Assembly: GCA_030549205.1 (NCBI GenBank)
Contig: JAUKTV010000005.1
Span: 62,001 to 126,000, forward strand
DNA from: Apiosordaria backusii
Taxonomy: Eukaryota > Ascomycota > Sordariomycetes > Sordariales > Lasiosphaeriaceae
Length of the DNA: 64,000 nt
Direction of reading: 5' to 3'
This document shows, in pieces, positions 31,901 to 41,565 of this stretch. Each line of letters begins with the position of its first letter. Within the stretch, counting starts at the first letter, position 1. The position numbers and the translations under genes were made by a program. Under the pieces are notes generated by a model. That model did no database searches and was not told the origin of the DNA. It saw only the letters and a program-made list of their open reading frames with translations.

Positions 31901-33600
31901 TAGCTATCCTTTTAAAATAAAGGCCTATTAAAAAGCTCTACTATTAATTTTCGCTTCTGATTAGTAACGTTAAAACTTACATTATAGTAAATAATAGGCC
32001 TCTTTACCTTCTGTAATTTTAAAAAGAAGCCTGAAGCCTTAAAATCAAATACCGCTATTAAGGCCTTATTAGGCCTATATAGTACTTCCTTTTTAACCTA
32101 ACCGCTAACCTTATAGTATAGTATATTATTAAAAAGGTTAATATTAAACTAAGGAATATATAGAGTATTTTTAAGCTTAAACTTAGTATATTTGGAAGGT
32201 TCTTTCTATAAGAGTACTGTAAATATAGCAGTTCTAAAGCCCTTAGGTATTAAAGGACCTCCTTCTATATAAATTATCCTTAGTAAGCTATTATTAAGTT
32301 TATAGTTAGTAAACTATTTTTGACTGTTAATAATATAGTCAGTAGACCTAGTATTGTATAGAAGGGCATCCCTTAAAGAGAGTGCTGTTAGGGCTTTGCC
32401 TTCAGTACTTTTAGCGCCTTTAGCGAGCCCTATAGGTACTATATAGGTGCCCTCGTTACTATTGTTACTATTAAAGTCTTTAAAGACCTCTAAAGCTAGG
32501 TTATAGGAGCTTACTATATAAGCAAATAAATCTTTAGCCTTAGGCCTTTCTTTAGGGCCTTCAAGCCTTTTAAAGCCTTTTTTCTTTTTTTTCTAAAGAG
32601 AGCTATTTAGGCTATTAGGGCTACTATTACTATCACTTTTAAGCTTTTTACTTACAAAGACCTTCTTTTTAGTACCTTTATAAGGGCCTTCTTTACTTCT
32701 GTAGGCTATGCTTTTAGCGGCAGTAAAGGCTGGAATACGCTGTTCTTCCAGTAGGTCTGTCATTAGAAAGCTTAGGTCAATAGCATTTATATTTTAGCCT
32801 AGCGCTTTAGCGGTCTGTATAGCGCTTCGTTGCCTCTTAGCCTACTATAGAAAGCTTTTTTCTATAGTCTGTAGGTATTGATTTACTTAATCTATAGCTT
32901 AAAGGTTAATGCCGGCTAATATAAGCCAGCTAACTGTATTAAAGAACTTAGCGTTAAAGTCTACTAAAGAGCCTGTAAATTGGTAGAAGTTTAGGGAGTG
33001 GTATTTCCTATAAAGGTTCCCTTACTGTAATTTAGTGCTATAGGAATATCTTTAAACGAGCAGTTTATAGGCTTTAATAGGGCTTGTTTGTTATAAAATA
33101 GAAGCCTAGAGGCCTAAGGCTATACTGTTTTGAAGTAATATTAATAGTAGGGCCTGTTTAGTATTACTTTAGTAGGCTACTATAGTAGGGTCCTCTGTAA
33201 AAGTAACTATATCGATAGTATGCAGTATAATATTTAGGCCCTATTTCTATAGATCGAAATTCTTAAGGCCTATAAGCCTTTGGTTAGCAGGGAATTTGTA
33301 GACCTTTTTAGTTATTTTAGTGGCAATAGTAGTATAAAGGACCCTAACGGAACTACTATTAGCCTTAAACCTTAGCTAATAAGCCGCTGCGGCTTCTTAG
33401 TATATGGCTTTAGCTACTATTGGAAGTGCAGTTACAGTAGCCTTAGGCCAATTTAGAGCGCTCTAAGCTGCTATTAGGAGTTTGATTTACTTTACTGCTT
33501 TGGTTATAGTGCCTTGTAATTGTTAAATCTAGGCCTCTTACTTTCTTAGTTAAATAGTAAAGGCCTATATACGGTAAAAATCCACTGATTCTTCTCCCCC
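28912..33600 (-). pseudogene. copia pol remnant: protease, integrase, reverse transcriptase, RNase H
   Basis: Broken polyprotein on the minus strand, bounds approximate. A protease-like segment (NTRSTDYIINSQK) lies near 32.26-32.38 kb. An integrase-like segment with KGFFKGLKNRYNKYPIRF lies near 31.1-31.3 kb. An RT active-site segment VTYVNNYLIIGF lies near 29.51-29.55 kb, where Asn replaces both Asp of the catalytic pair, as G-to-A changes would cause. An RNase H segment FVDSDFIRDLKDLKSTYS is at 28.92-29.01 kb. TAA/TAG stops interrupt each frame. The part to about 34.2 kb presumably held gag, but I cannot recognise it. Confidence 0.8.
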
Positions 33601-34215
33601 AGAAGACTCCTGCCCGGGCCTTATATTTTGTATTTTCGAATCTATAGGGGGCTTGGTACGCTTACCGCTAAAGCGTCCTATAAGGCTTTAAGACCCTAGC
33701 CTAGTACCGTTTTTAACTAGGGCTTTAGCTATAGTTTACTTATATAGTAAGAGGGCTAGGTCTATAGCGCTTAAGAGCCTTAAAGATAGGCTATTTTATA
33801 TAGTAAAATACTATAACCACTAATAGTAGTAGTAGCTAAGAAGGTCGCTCTACCTTCTTACTTTTTTACCTGCCTTTAAGATTTGCAAAACTACCTACCT
33901 GGCCACAGTTAAGGTAAGAGGCTATTTTTAGCTTTTATAAGCTTATAGCTTATAGGCCTTTAGTGCCCTGTTAGGCCTAATTTTTACATGCCTTACAGTA
34001 CAACAAATTTAATAGCAGGCGCAAATTTAAACCTTATAGGCCTCCAGAAAACCTAATAAGGTAAGGTAAGCCTAGTATTTACCTTGTAACCCTACCTCGA
34101 TAGATAGGCTTTAAAATCAGTGATTTTATAGCCTACTTGTAGCGCAGTTTACAGTAGCTAAAGCCGTTATTTATAGAAGGCTCTAAGCCTAAGCTTATAA
34201 GCCTACAACCTAGCT

Positions 34216-34238
34216 AAGTATCTTCCGGGCTTATAACC
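34216..34238 (-). other. putative primer-binding site of the copia element
   Basis: On the minus strand, GGTTATAAGCCCGGAAG begins next to the inner edge of the 5' LTR. It resembles the Met-tRNA-type sites of copia elements that contain GGTATCAGAGC or GGTTATCAG. The tRNA is not certain because of RIP changes. Confidence 0.5.
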
Positions 34239-35073
34239 TATTGGAATAGGTATAGCCAATTACAGGCCTAAGGGCCCTGTAATTTAGTGCTCACACACTA
34301 GCTTACAGTACAGCGGAAGTCTTATATATAATACCTATAGCTCAGTACTAGGGTACTAGAATACAGCACCACGCAGGTGCTATAGAATAGAAATATAGTA
34401 GGTAAATAATTGTATTGTAGTACTAGCCTTCTGTAAATCCACTGTAATAGTCTCTGTAGTAAGGTTCGTACTCGACCTCTACCACATACCCACCGACTGA
34501 CGTACGGTGCCTCGCACACCCCAGCGGGCAGATAGGCCAGAGTACGGCTTGGTTAAACCCGAGGTTTGCCAAGCCCTGTAAACTACTTGCCAAGCCCTCT
34601 GTAGCTCCCGACCTACAGGGCCCACAGGCCTATAATTTAATATAGTAGTAATATACCTACTTAACTATAGGCCTACCAATTCTTGGCCAATTTGGCCAGC
34701 CCAGTAGTTGGCTACAGGTCTTACAGGCAGCTAAGTTAGCGTGGTTCACAGCTCTCTAAAAATCGACTCACGGCCATACAAAAGGGCCGCGAAACCAAGC
34801 ACCCCCAAACTAAAGTGCGGGTCAACGTAGGGTTAGGGTTAGGCTACTTATACTGCCCACAGTAGTGGGCCTTAGTAGCCTGAATATAAAATTACAGGCA
34901 GTTTGGCCCACTGGTTAGCGGGATGCAGGCCTTTGAATAGCCCTGCAGTGAAGTAAGGTGCCGGGCAAGTGCCGGGTAGCTGACGGGTAGGCTTTCCAAC
35001 TTAAGCTTCCACCACGTAGTATAATAGCAGCCACCCACTGTAAACTTAGGCCTCACAGGGACCTAGTTTAACA
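34239..35073 (-). repeat. 5' LTR of the copia element
   Basis: 835 bp, same length as the other LTR. All differences I checked are C/T or G/A transitions (for example GGGTATGG versus AGGTATAG). Contains the telomere-like TAGGGTTAGGGTTAGG at 34828-34843 and ends TTTAACA. Confidence 0.9.
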
Positions 35074-35078
35074 ATTAC
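35074..35078. repeat. right 5-bp target-site duplication of the copia element
   Basis: ATTAC; pairs with 27464-27468. Confidence 0.88.
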
Positions 35079-37380
35079 TGTGATTGATATATTGTCGCCA
35101 CTGTATTTTGGCTGAGGCTAATATATTGAATAGGTTGTTATGTCCTTACTGGCAGAGCTATTGTTAAGAACAAGGGTATTAACAAAGGCAACTATGATAT
35201 TTACTGCTAAGCTTAGGACTGTTAAACCTAAAGTACTTAGTTTAATTATTTACTTTGCCTTTAAATAGCAGCCTTAAGCTTCCTATTATCTTAATCTTTC
35301 TATTAAGCCTTAATAAGCTTTTTAAGCTTAGGCTTAAGCTAAGGTATATTATAGAAGGGTTTATAGTATATAGAATTATCATTAAGTCGCTATATAGCCT
35401 ATAGTAATAGTGGCTAAAGACTGTTAACTGCTACTGTCCAGACGGCTTATTTAGCAGTAAGGTCAGCTTTCTATCTTTTATTTAAAACTATATTAGGATT
35501 AGCTATATAGTAAAGTTTAAGAAAGTCTTTAGTATATGCTTAATTAGGTTAATTTCTATATAAAAAGTAAGCTTTTAATATCGTTAAAAGACTTACTTTC
35601 TTAAGCTTTAAATGCTAATGCCTATCTACGTCTTTGAAGCTTAACGGTACTATACCCTGTTTATATCAATATAGCTTATGTTAGTAAGGTAAGCCATACT
35701 AGCGCCGGTAATTCCTACTATAAGCTAACGCTTAAGTAGCTGCTTGGCTATTCTTAACTATAGTATTTAATAGTTCGATCTAACGTAATAAATAGTTTAA
35801 CCCTATAAAACCTATAAGGTACTATAGCGGCTAAATAAGTAGGTGGTGGTACTTTCTTTCTTTTTAAGTAGTTTGGTCTATAAAGGACTGTTAATACTTT
35901 AACTGAACGGTACTAAGGATATCTTTAATTGCCTAAATAAGGGTTTAAAAGTTAATACATAAGCTTTTAATATAGCATTTAAGAAAACTGTAAGTACCCT
36001 TAGTATATAAGGTTATTTAAATACTATAATTACAGTATTGTTTAATAGAAAATTGGCAAAACTTATATTTTATTGGTAAGTAGGTTATAGTAAGGTAGTT
36101 AATAAGGTTTATAATAAAAAAAGGTATTAGAAAAACTGTATATAATGTTAAATATTAGTAAAACTTACTATCTTAGTTATTAAATTCTTTAAGTAATATA
36201 TTCCAATTGTTTTAGAATTCTTCTTCTGTTTTTAAGTAAACTACTATTACCTATATAAAAAGGAAGCTATTTATATTATTAATCTACTTCCGGCTTGAAT
36301 TTATCAACCTACTTATATTTATAAGGACTTTACTATTTTTAAGTAAAATAATGCTTTAGCTTACTTACTAGCAGTTAGGTTAGTATATATATTGAATTAA
36401 AGTATTGCTAACGGTAAGGTCTACTACTATACTATTGTTTTTATTATAAAGATAACTGTTAACAGATCTTCTATTACTTAAGGCAATACTTTTAAACAGA
36501 CTATTCTACTTCTTTTTAGTATTAAATGTAATATTCTTTATAATATACTATAGGCAAATTTAGTACTATATACTATTATTAAAGACCTAACGGTATACTT
36601 TTTTAAAAGCCTTATTAAAATCTATAATAATAATAGCAGGGCATTCGATTTCTTTATCTCTTAAGACCTCTTCTATATAGTTAAAGAATTAAAGAAAGGT
36701 AGCTTTATCTTTAATATTAATTAAAGCATAGGTTATATTAAAGGTAGTATTTATTTCGGTTATACTATAGTATTAAAGTAAAAGCTAGTTATATTAGTTA
36801 ACTTTATATATATAGTTAGCTGCTTATAGTTTAGGGTTTTTTTTTTATATTTTAATATACTATCTATAGGTTTAAAATAGCTATATATACTTAATAGTAA
36901 TAGGATTAATTTCTTCTTTAATAATAACGTCGTTTTTAGTACAAAGGTAATTGAGAAAAATCTAAAAGAAAGAAAGGTCGGTATTAGTAGCTTTAACGTA
37001 GGTATTATAAATATTAGAAGGCTTAAATAAAAGCTTAGTATCTTTCTACCGAAACTTTAAAATTATCTTACTTAAAGGAACGTTTTGCCTTTTAAGGGTA
37101 ATAATTTTATCAATAATATTATCGGTTATATTAAAATACTAGTAGTTAGGTAAATAAACGGTAAGTTTAAGGTTAAAGTAATTATAGTAGTTTTACTTAC
37201 AAATAACAAATTTCTATAGCTATTTCTATATAAATTAGTTTATAAAGTTATAGTTAACTTATAAGATAAACCTACCTTTTTAGGGTTACTTCTTTTAAAT
37301 AGTATAACTGTAATTTACTAAGGGCAGTCTTTTTTAATAGACTTAATGTTAAGCCTTTTATTGGTATTATTGCTTTTTAA
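35079..37380 (-). pseudogene. Mutator-like transposase remnant
   Basis: Minus-strand reading gives, near 36.9-37.1 kb, a segment with SNIYNTYVKATNTDLSFF, like the helical region before MULE catalytic domains. At 36.6-36.77 kb comes NITYALINIKDKATFL and then CPAIIIIDFNKAF, matching the MULE pattern where the family has a T-D-x-D/K-A-L motif. At about 36.53-36.56 kb there is ICL, a stop, then YIIKNI, equivalent to the family's C-L-W-H block with TAG for Trp. Several stops and frame changes make it a pseudogene. The C-terminal part would continue across the copia insertion into 27.0-27.46 kb. Limits are approximate. Confidence 0.75.
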
Positions 37381-38074
37381 AGTAGGTCCTTTAAAGTAGA
37401 TTAAATTATGGCAGTAAGCGACTTCCTTAATATAGTTAGAAGACTGTTTATAAGAAATCGAAAACCTAAATAACTTAGCTACTGTTTAAACCTTTTTAAA
37501 GAGATCTTTAAAAAAGCTCTATCGTTAGTTAATTAAGTAGAAAAAGCCTTCTTTTAAAAATTAACCTTTATTATCGTTAAAGGAAGAAAGCCTATCGGTA
37601 GTTAGTTTAGTTTACTATAACCGTACTTATTTAACCTTTAAATTGCTACTTATACTTAGAATTTCAACCTTAAAGCTATTTAATTCCAGTTTAACCGCTA
37701 TAGGTATAGCCTTCTTTAAGGCTTTAAAAGTAGGTAGTTCTTAACTTAAAGTAATCGATAGCTTTAAAAACATATATTTATAGCCTTTACCGGTAGAAAA
37801 AGAAGAGGGCTTATAAATAAGGCTTTTAATAGGTAGGAATTTATTATCAGAAGAATCAGAAGACTTAATAATAATAGGCCTTTAGGCAAATATCTTAATG
37901 GCAGTAATATAAGGTAAGTAGATAGATAGGTAGGTGGCTAGTAGGTTAAGTAGGTAGGTAGCAGTAGTAGTAATAGTTATAAAGTTAACGCTCGAGCAGG
38001 CTCCTACAATTCCTTAGGGAATTCTTATGGAAAACTCTAACCTGGCTCTTCAAAATGTTAGTTCATATTAAGCG

Positions 38075-38179
38075 CTACAAAAAATAGCTGTGGCTGACAT
38101 TGTAGAGCATTTCCTTTCCGGGTTAGAGAGGTGGATTACGGTGAATATATAATCGTTTGACGGTGAATATAGAGATTCC
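38075..38179. repeat. right terminal inverted repeat of the MULE
   Basis: Reverse complement pairs with 26913-27032. The outer end reads GGTGAATATAGAGATTCC on the plus strand. Confidence 0.82.
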
Positions 38180-38189
38180 GGTCTATAAC
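38180..38189. repeat. right target-site duplication of the MULE
   Basis: GGTCTATAAC, identical to 26903-26912. Confidence 0.85.
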
Positions 38190-38883
38190 TATTCACTTAT
38201 TATTAAGGAATTTTGGATACAATTGATATTCATACTCAATTCTATTCAATCTTCAATATCTTCAGTGGCCAGTGCACAAGGTACCCAGCAAGACGGGGCT
38301 TTGCAAGGGTGTCGATTCACCCACTGCCCCCTTCCCAATCCAGCAATCCAATCCAGACACGACTAGACTAGGTTGCGCTGGGTAATAATCGCAAAACTGG
38401 CCGGTCACCCTCCCGTCCGCCAACCGAGAGCTGCCCTTCTTTTTTTCTTCTCCCTCCTTTTTCTGCCCCAACCTCCAGGACTGACCATAACTGTACACTA
38501 CGCGGTACTTGACAAATTGTCTGGTGTGTTTTCTGCTGGATAAAGCAGTGTCGCAGTCGGTGTCTGCTTGGGCCTTCCTACCTGCTCGCCTTCCCCCCCT
38601 CTCCACTTGCTTTCCGATAGTCATTTCATTCAGCACCGTCGGGCCCTTGCCTAGCTGTTTTACTGGCCCGGCACACCCACCCCTGGAGCTCGCATTCTTC
38701 CCCCAAGAGCAGTCCTGCATCCATTCCACCACACCCTAACCTCCAAACTAGCACCTGCTGTCTCAATCCTGCCGACATCGACAATCGTCGTCGACTGCCA
38801 CCACCCGCGCGCGACGCCCATTCGTCAATCGCCTCCCGCCCCATTGTCCAGACGATTGACCACCACCACAAAGCACCGTAGAG
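38190..38883. other. G-beta gene promoter and leader, next to the transposon edge
   Basis: Normal composition resumes within about 50 bp of the transposon end. It is a pyrimidine-rich stretch without gene-like frames, so the whole upstream region of the G-beta gene on this side is under 700 bp unless it extends into the island. Confidence 0.6.
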
Positions 38884-40288
38884 ATGGATCCAGGCCGACC
38901 GAGCGATGTGTCGCCCGAGGCGATGCAGGCACGCATCCAGCAAGCGCGTCGCGAGGCTGAGACCCTCAAGGACAGAATCAAGAGAAAGAAGGAGGAGCTG
39001 GCCGACACAACGCGTGAGTTTGATCCTGAAGCATTCCCCCATTGATTGCCTGTGTCTGCATCGTCGACACACTTGGCCGCCATCGCCGCGCCCCTTTGTG
39101 CGATTGAATTGCTGCTTACGCCATCATGTTTGCTATCTCTAGTCCGCGCCGTCGCCGCCCAGGCCCACGAGCAGATCCCAAAGAACCAGCTGATGAGGAC
39201 GAAGAGGACACTGAAGGGCCATCTCGCAAAGATTTATGCGATGCACTGGTCGACCGACCGAAGACATCTCGTTTCTGCTTCACAAGACGGCAAGCTCATC
39301 ATCTGGGACGCCTACACAACAAACAAAGTCCACGCCATTCCCCTCCGATCATCATGGGTCATGACCTGCGCCTATGCCCCAAGCGGCAACTACGTCGCCT
39401 GCGGTGGTCTCGACAACATCTGCTCCATTTATAACCTCAACCAGAGCCGCGACGGGCCCACGCGCGTCGCCAGGGAATTGTCAGGCCACGCGGGTTATCT
39501 CTCCTGCTGCCGTTTCATCAACGACCGGAGCATCCTCACCTCGTCGGGCGACATGACGTGCATGAAGTGGGATATCGAGACGGGCACCAAGGTTGTCGAA
39601 TTCGCCGACCATTTAGGAGACGTCATGAGCATCAGCTTGAACCCGACAAATCAAAACACATTCATCTCGGGCGCCTGCGATGCTTTTGCCAAGCTGTGGG
39701 ATATTCGCGCCGGCAAGGCGGTGCAAACATTTGCCGGCCACGAGTCCGACATCAACGCCATTCAGTTTTTCCCCGACGGCCACTCTTTCGTAACAGGATC
39801 CGACGATGCTACCTGCCGATTATTCGATATCCGTGCCGATAGGGAATTGAACTTTTATGGGGTGAGCAGCGAACCTACGTTTCCTGAACTTTTATCTTCG
39901 ATACTAATGCGGCCTCGTAGTCGGAATCGATTCTGTGTGGTATCACGTCAGTTGCTACCTCCGTATCTGGCAGGCTGCTGTTTGCTGGTTATGATGATTT
40001 TGAGTGCAAGGTAGGACAGGCTTAAAAAATTCCTGGTGTGCGCAAACTTTGCGAGGCTGACCGTTGGTATTAAGGTTTGGGATATTACCCGAGGTGAGAA
40101 GGTCGGCTCTCTTGTAGGCCACGAGAACCGTGTCAGCTGCTTGGGAGTCTCCAACGATGGTATAAGTTTGTGCACCGGTTCATGGGACGCTTTCGTAAGA
40201 CCTCGCTTTTCCCGATTTCTTGGTTCTGTGAAACCATTTTTGGTCCATCAACTAACATCCACAACAGCTCAAGGTTTGGGCCTACTAG
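38884..40288 (+). CDS. gnb-1: heterotrimeric G-protein beta subunit
   Basis: Seven-bladed WD40 propeller that pairs with a G-gamma subunit at the plasma membrane. In fungi it controls mating, conidiation and cAMP signalling. Five exons, 38884-39013, 39143-39861, 39921-40010, 40075-40194 and 40268-40288, give 359 residues (Neurospora GNB-1 is 358). The N-terminal coiled coil ([20 protein letters not shown]) binds gamma. The first blade [15 protein letters not shown] and then [12 protein letters not shown] are characteristic of G-beta, as are [27 protein letters not shown] and the blade-7 strand [16 protein letters not shown]. The last exon encodes only LKVWAY and the stop, typical of G-beta genes. 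Confidence 0.95.
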
Positions 40289-40724
40289 ACGCCCAGCCAT
40301 GTGATGCCGAATACGAACTGTCCTCCCGTATGGATACCCGGACCCCCGCCAATGTGCCGCCTAAGAGAAGAAAGGACTATCAAGTACCTTATTATGTTGT
40401 TCCTAATTCAATCTGTCGACACGCCGTTCTTAATCTCAACCGATCCGGCGTGGACCGAACAGGACGAAGTCACGATATCCACCCCCTGCGCTTTCCATTT
40501 TTCCTTTGAGACTTCAACGACACAACAACACTTTGCCTCGCATACACAAAACAAAAACCTCGGTCATATTTATTCTAGTGTGTTTTGGTGTAACTGGGTT
40601 TTTCTTCACTGGCTGCTGCTGCTGCTGCTTCTGTTTTGCGGGGGGTCAATGTTTGTGTTTATTGCAAAATTATTTGCTCTTGACGAAACCAGCTAAAGGC
40701 TGAGGTAAGGCAGGGAGGGAGGTA

Positions 40725-40742
40725 GGGGGGGGGGGGGGGGGG
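40725..40742. repeat. G18 homopolymer
   Basis: Uninterrupted guanine run in the 3' flank of the G-beta gene. Length may be unreliable in an assembly. Confidence 0.85.
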
Positions 40743-41395
40743 AGGAAAGGGGGGTAAGAAGCAAGAGAGTGTGTGTGGGTGTTTGGAATGGTTTGTGGGA
40801 AAAAAAAGAAGAATTTTGTCGTTGGGCCCTCTATGGCGGATCCCCCAGTTTTTTTTTCCCCATTATTTTTGTTTTGTTTTTTTTATTCTGTTGGTGTCTT
40901 TTGTTTTTTTCTACTACTGTGTCTTCTTCTACACTTTTTGTTAACTAACCACTTAACATTACCACCACTTGATTCTCTTGCACCATAGTTCTCTGGCGGT
41001 TTTTGTTTGTAAACTCTTTTTTTTTGTTTGTTTGTTTGTATTGGGGAGGGTTTTGGTGGTGGTGGTGGTGGTGTGGTGGTGATGGCAGGCGCGCACGGCG
41101 GGGCTTATATTAAATCATTGGACGTTTTAAACTATGTGCTGTCTTGATTCTGGTTTGCTGTTGTGTTTTCTGTGTGTGCCTGAATGTCGTCGTTATTTGT
41201 CCCCCGTGTCGAGCTAGAGTCAGTATCAGACTGAACGCTGTACCAATGAAGCACCGGCACCGGCACCACAAAACGGAACTATCACTACACTGCATTTTCT
41301 CCCATACAAAGTCCCATACAAATAAATGATTATAAATATTACAATTAAACTACCGTAAGCTTACAATTCCCACCGCTTACAAGCCAATACACTCC

Positions 41396-41466
41396 TACCC
41401 GCACCCACACCCACACCCACACCCACACCCACACCCGCACCTACACCCACACCTACACCCACACCT
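41396..41466. repeat. CACACC-type minisatellite
   Basis: About eleven or twelve 6-bp units (CACACC with CGCACC and CTACACC variants). One strand is cytosine-rich and free of G apart from the two CGCACC variants. Confidence 0.9.
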
Positions 41467-41529
41467 ATATTACTACCTCGACCAGAAGTCCCAAATGCCG
41501 GAGGTTGGCTTGCAAGAAAGCCTTTGGAA

Positions 41530-41565
41530 GCAGTATGGCCGGTGGGAGCAGTGTGGCCGGTGGGA
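41530..41565. repeat. 18-bp direct tandem repeat
   Basis: Two adjacent copies of GCAGTRTGGCCGGTGGGA differing at one A/G position. Confidence 0.85.

Larger units (their letters stand above)
27469..35073 (-). mobile_element. full-length copia-type LTR retrotransposon, RIP-inactivated, nested in the MULE
   Basis: 7,605 bp, oriented on the minus strand. Two 835-bp LTRs, a 5-bp duplication ATTAC on both sides (27464-27468, 35074-35078), a polypurine tract beside the 3' LTR and a tRNA-primer-like site beside the 5' LTR define a complete insertion. Reading the minus strand from 34.2 kb to 28.5 kb gives, in order, protease-, integrase-, reverse transcriptase- and RNase H-like remnants, the copia order (integrase before RT). 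All frames carry many stops. LTR differences are transitions. Confidence 0.9.
26913..38179 (-). mobile_element. Mutator-like DNA transposon (MULE), RIP-decayed, split by a copia element
   Basis: An 11,267-bp element bounded by inverted repeats of about 105-120 bp and a 10-bp target duplication. Subtracting the nested retrotransposon and its duplicated 5 bp leaves about 3.66 kb, a usual size for a fungal MULE such as Hop of Fusarium. A broken transposase is readable on the minus strand at about 36.3-37.3 kb. Both ends retain the stretches tctctatattcaccgt and aaacgattatatattcac; differences between the repeats are mainly C/T and G/A. The interior is AT-rich and full of TpA, as after RIP. It is certainly non-functional. 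Confidence 0.83.

Noticed and set aside
26913..38179. Giant Starship- or Polinton-like element
   Set aside because: No tyrosine recombinase/DUF3435 captain, polymerase or capsid-like remnant was recognised, and the 11-kb size is fully explained by a 3.66-kb MULE plus a 7.6-kb copia element.
26913..38179. Tc1/mariner element with TA duplication
   Set aside because: TATA is present at both edges, but the longer exact 10-bp duplication and the MULE-like transposase fit better.
41396..41466. CACACC array as a telomere relic
   Set aside because: The units are not the TTAGGG type used by filamentous ascomycetes; better read as an ordinary minisatellite.
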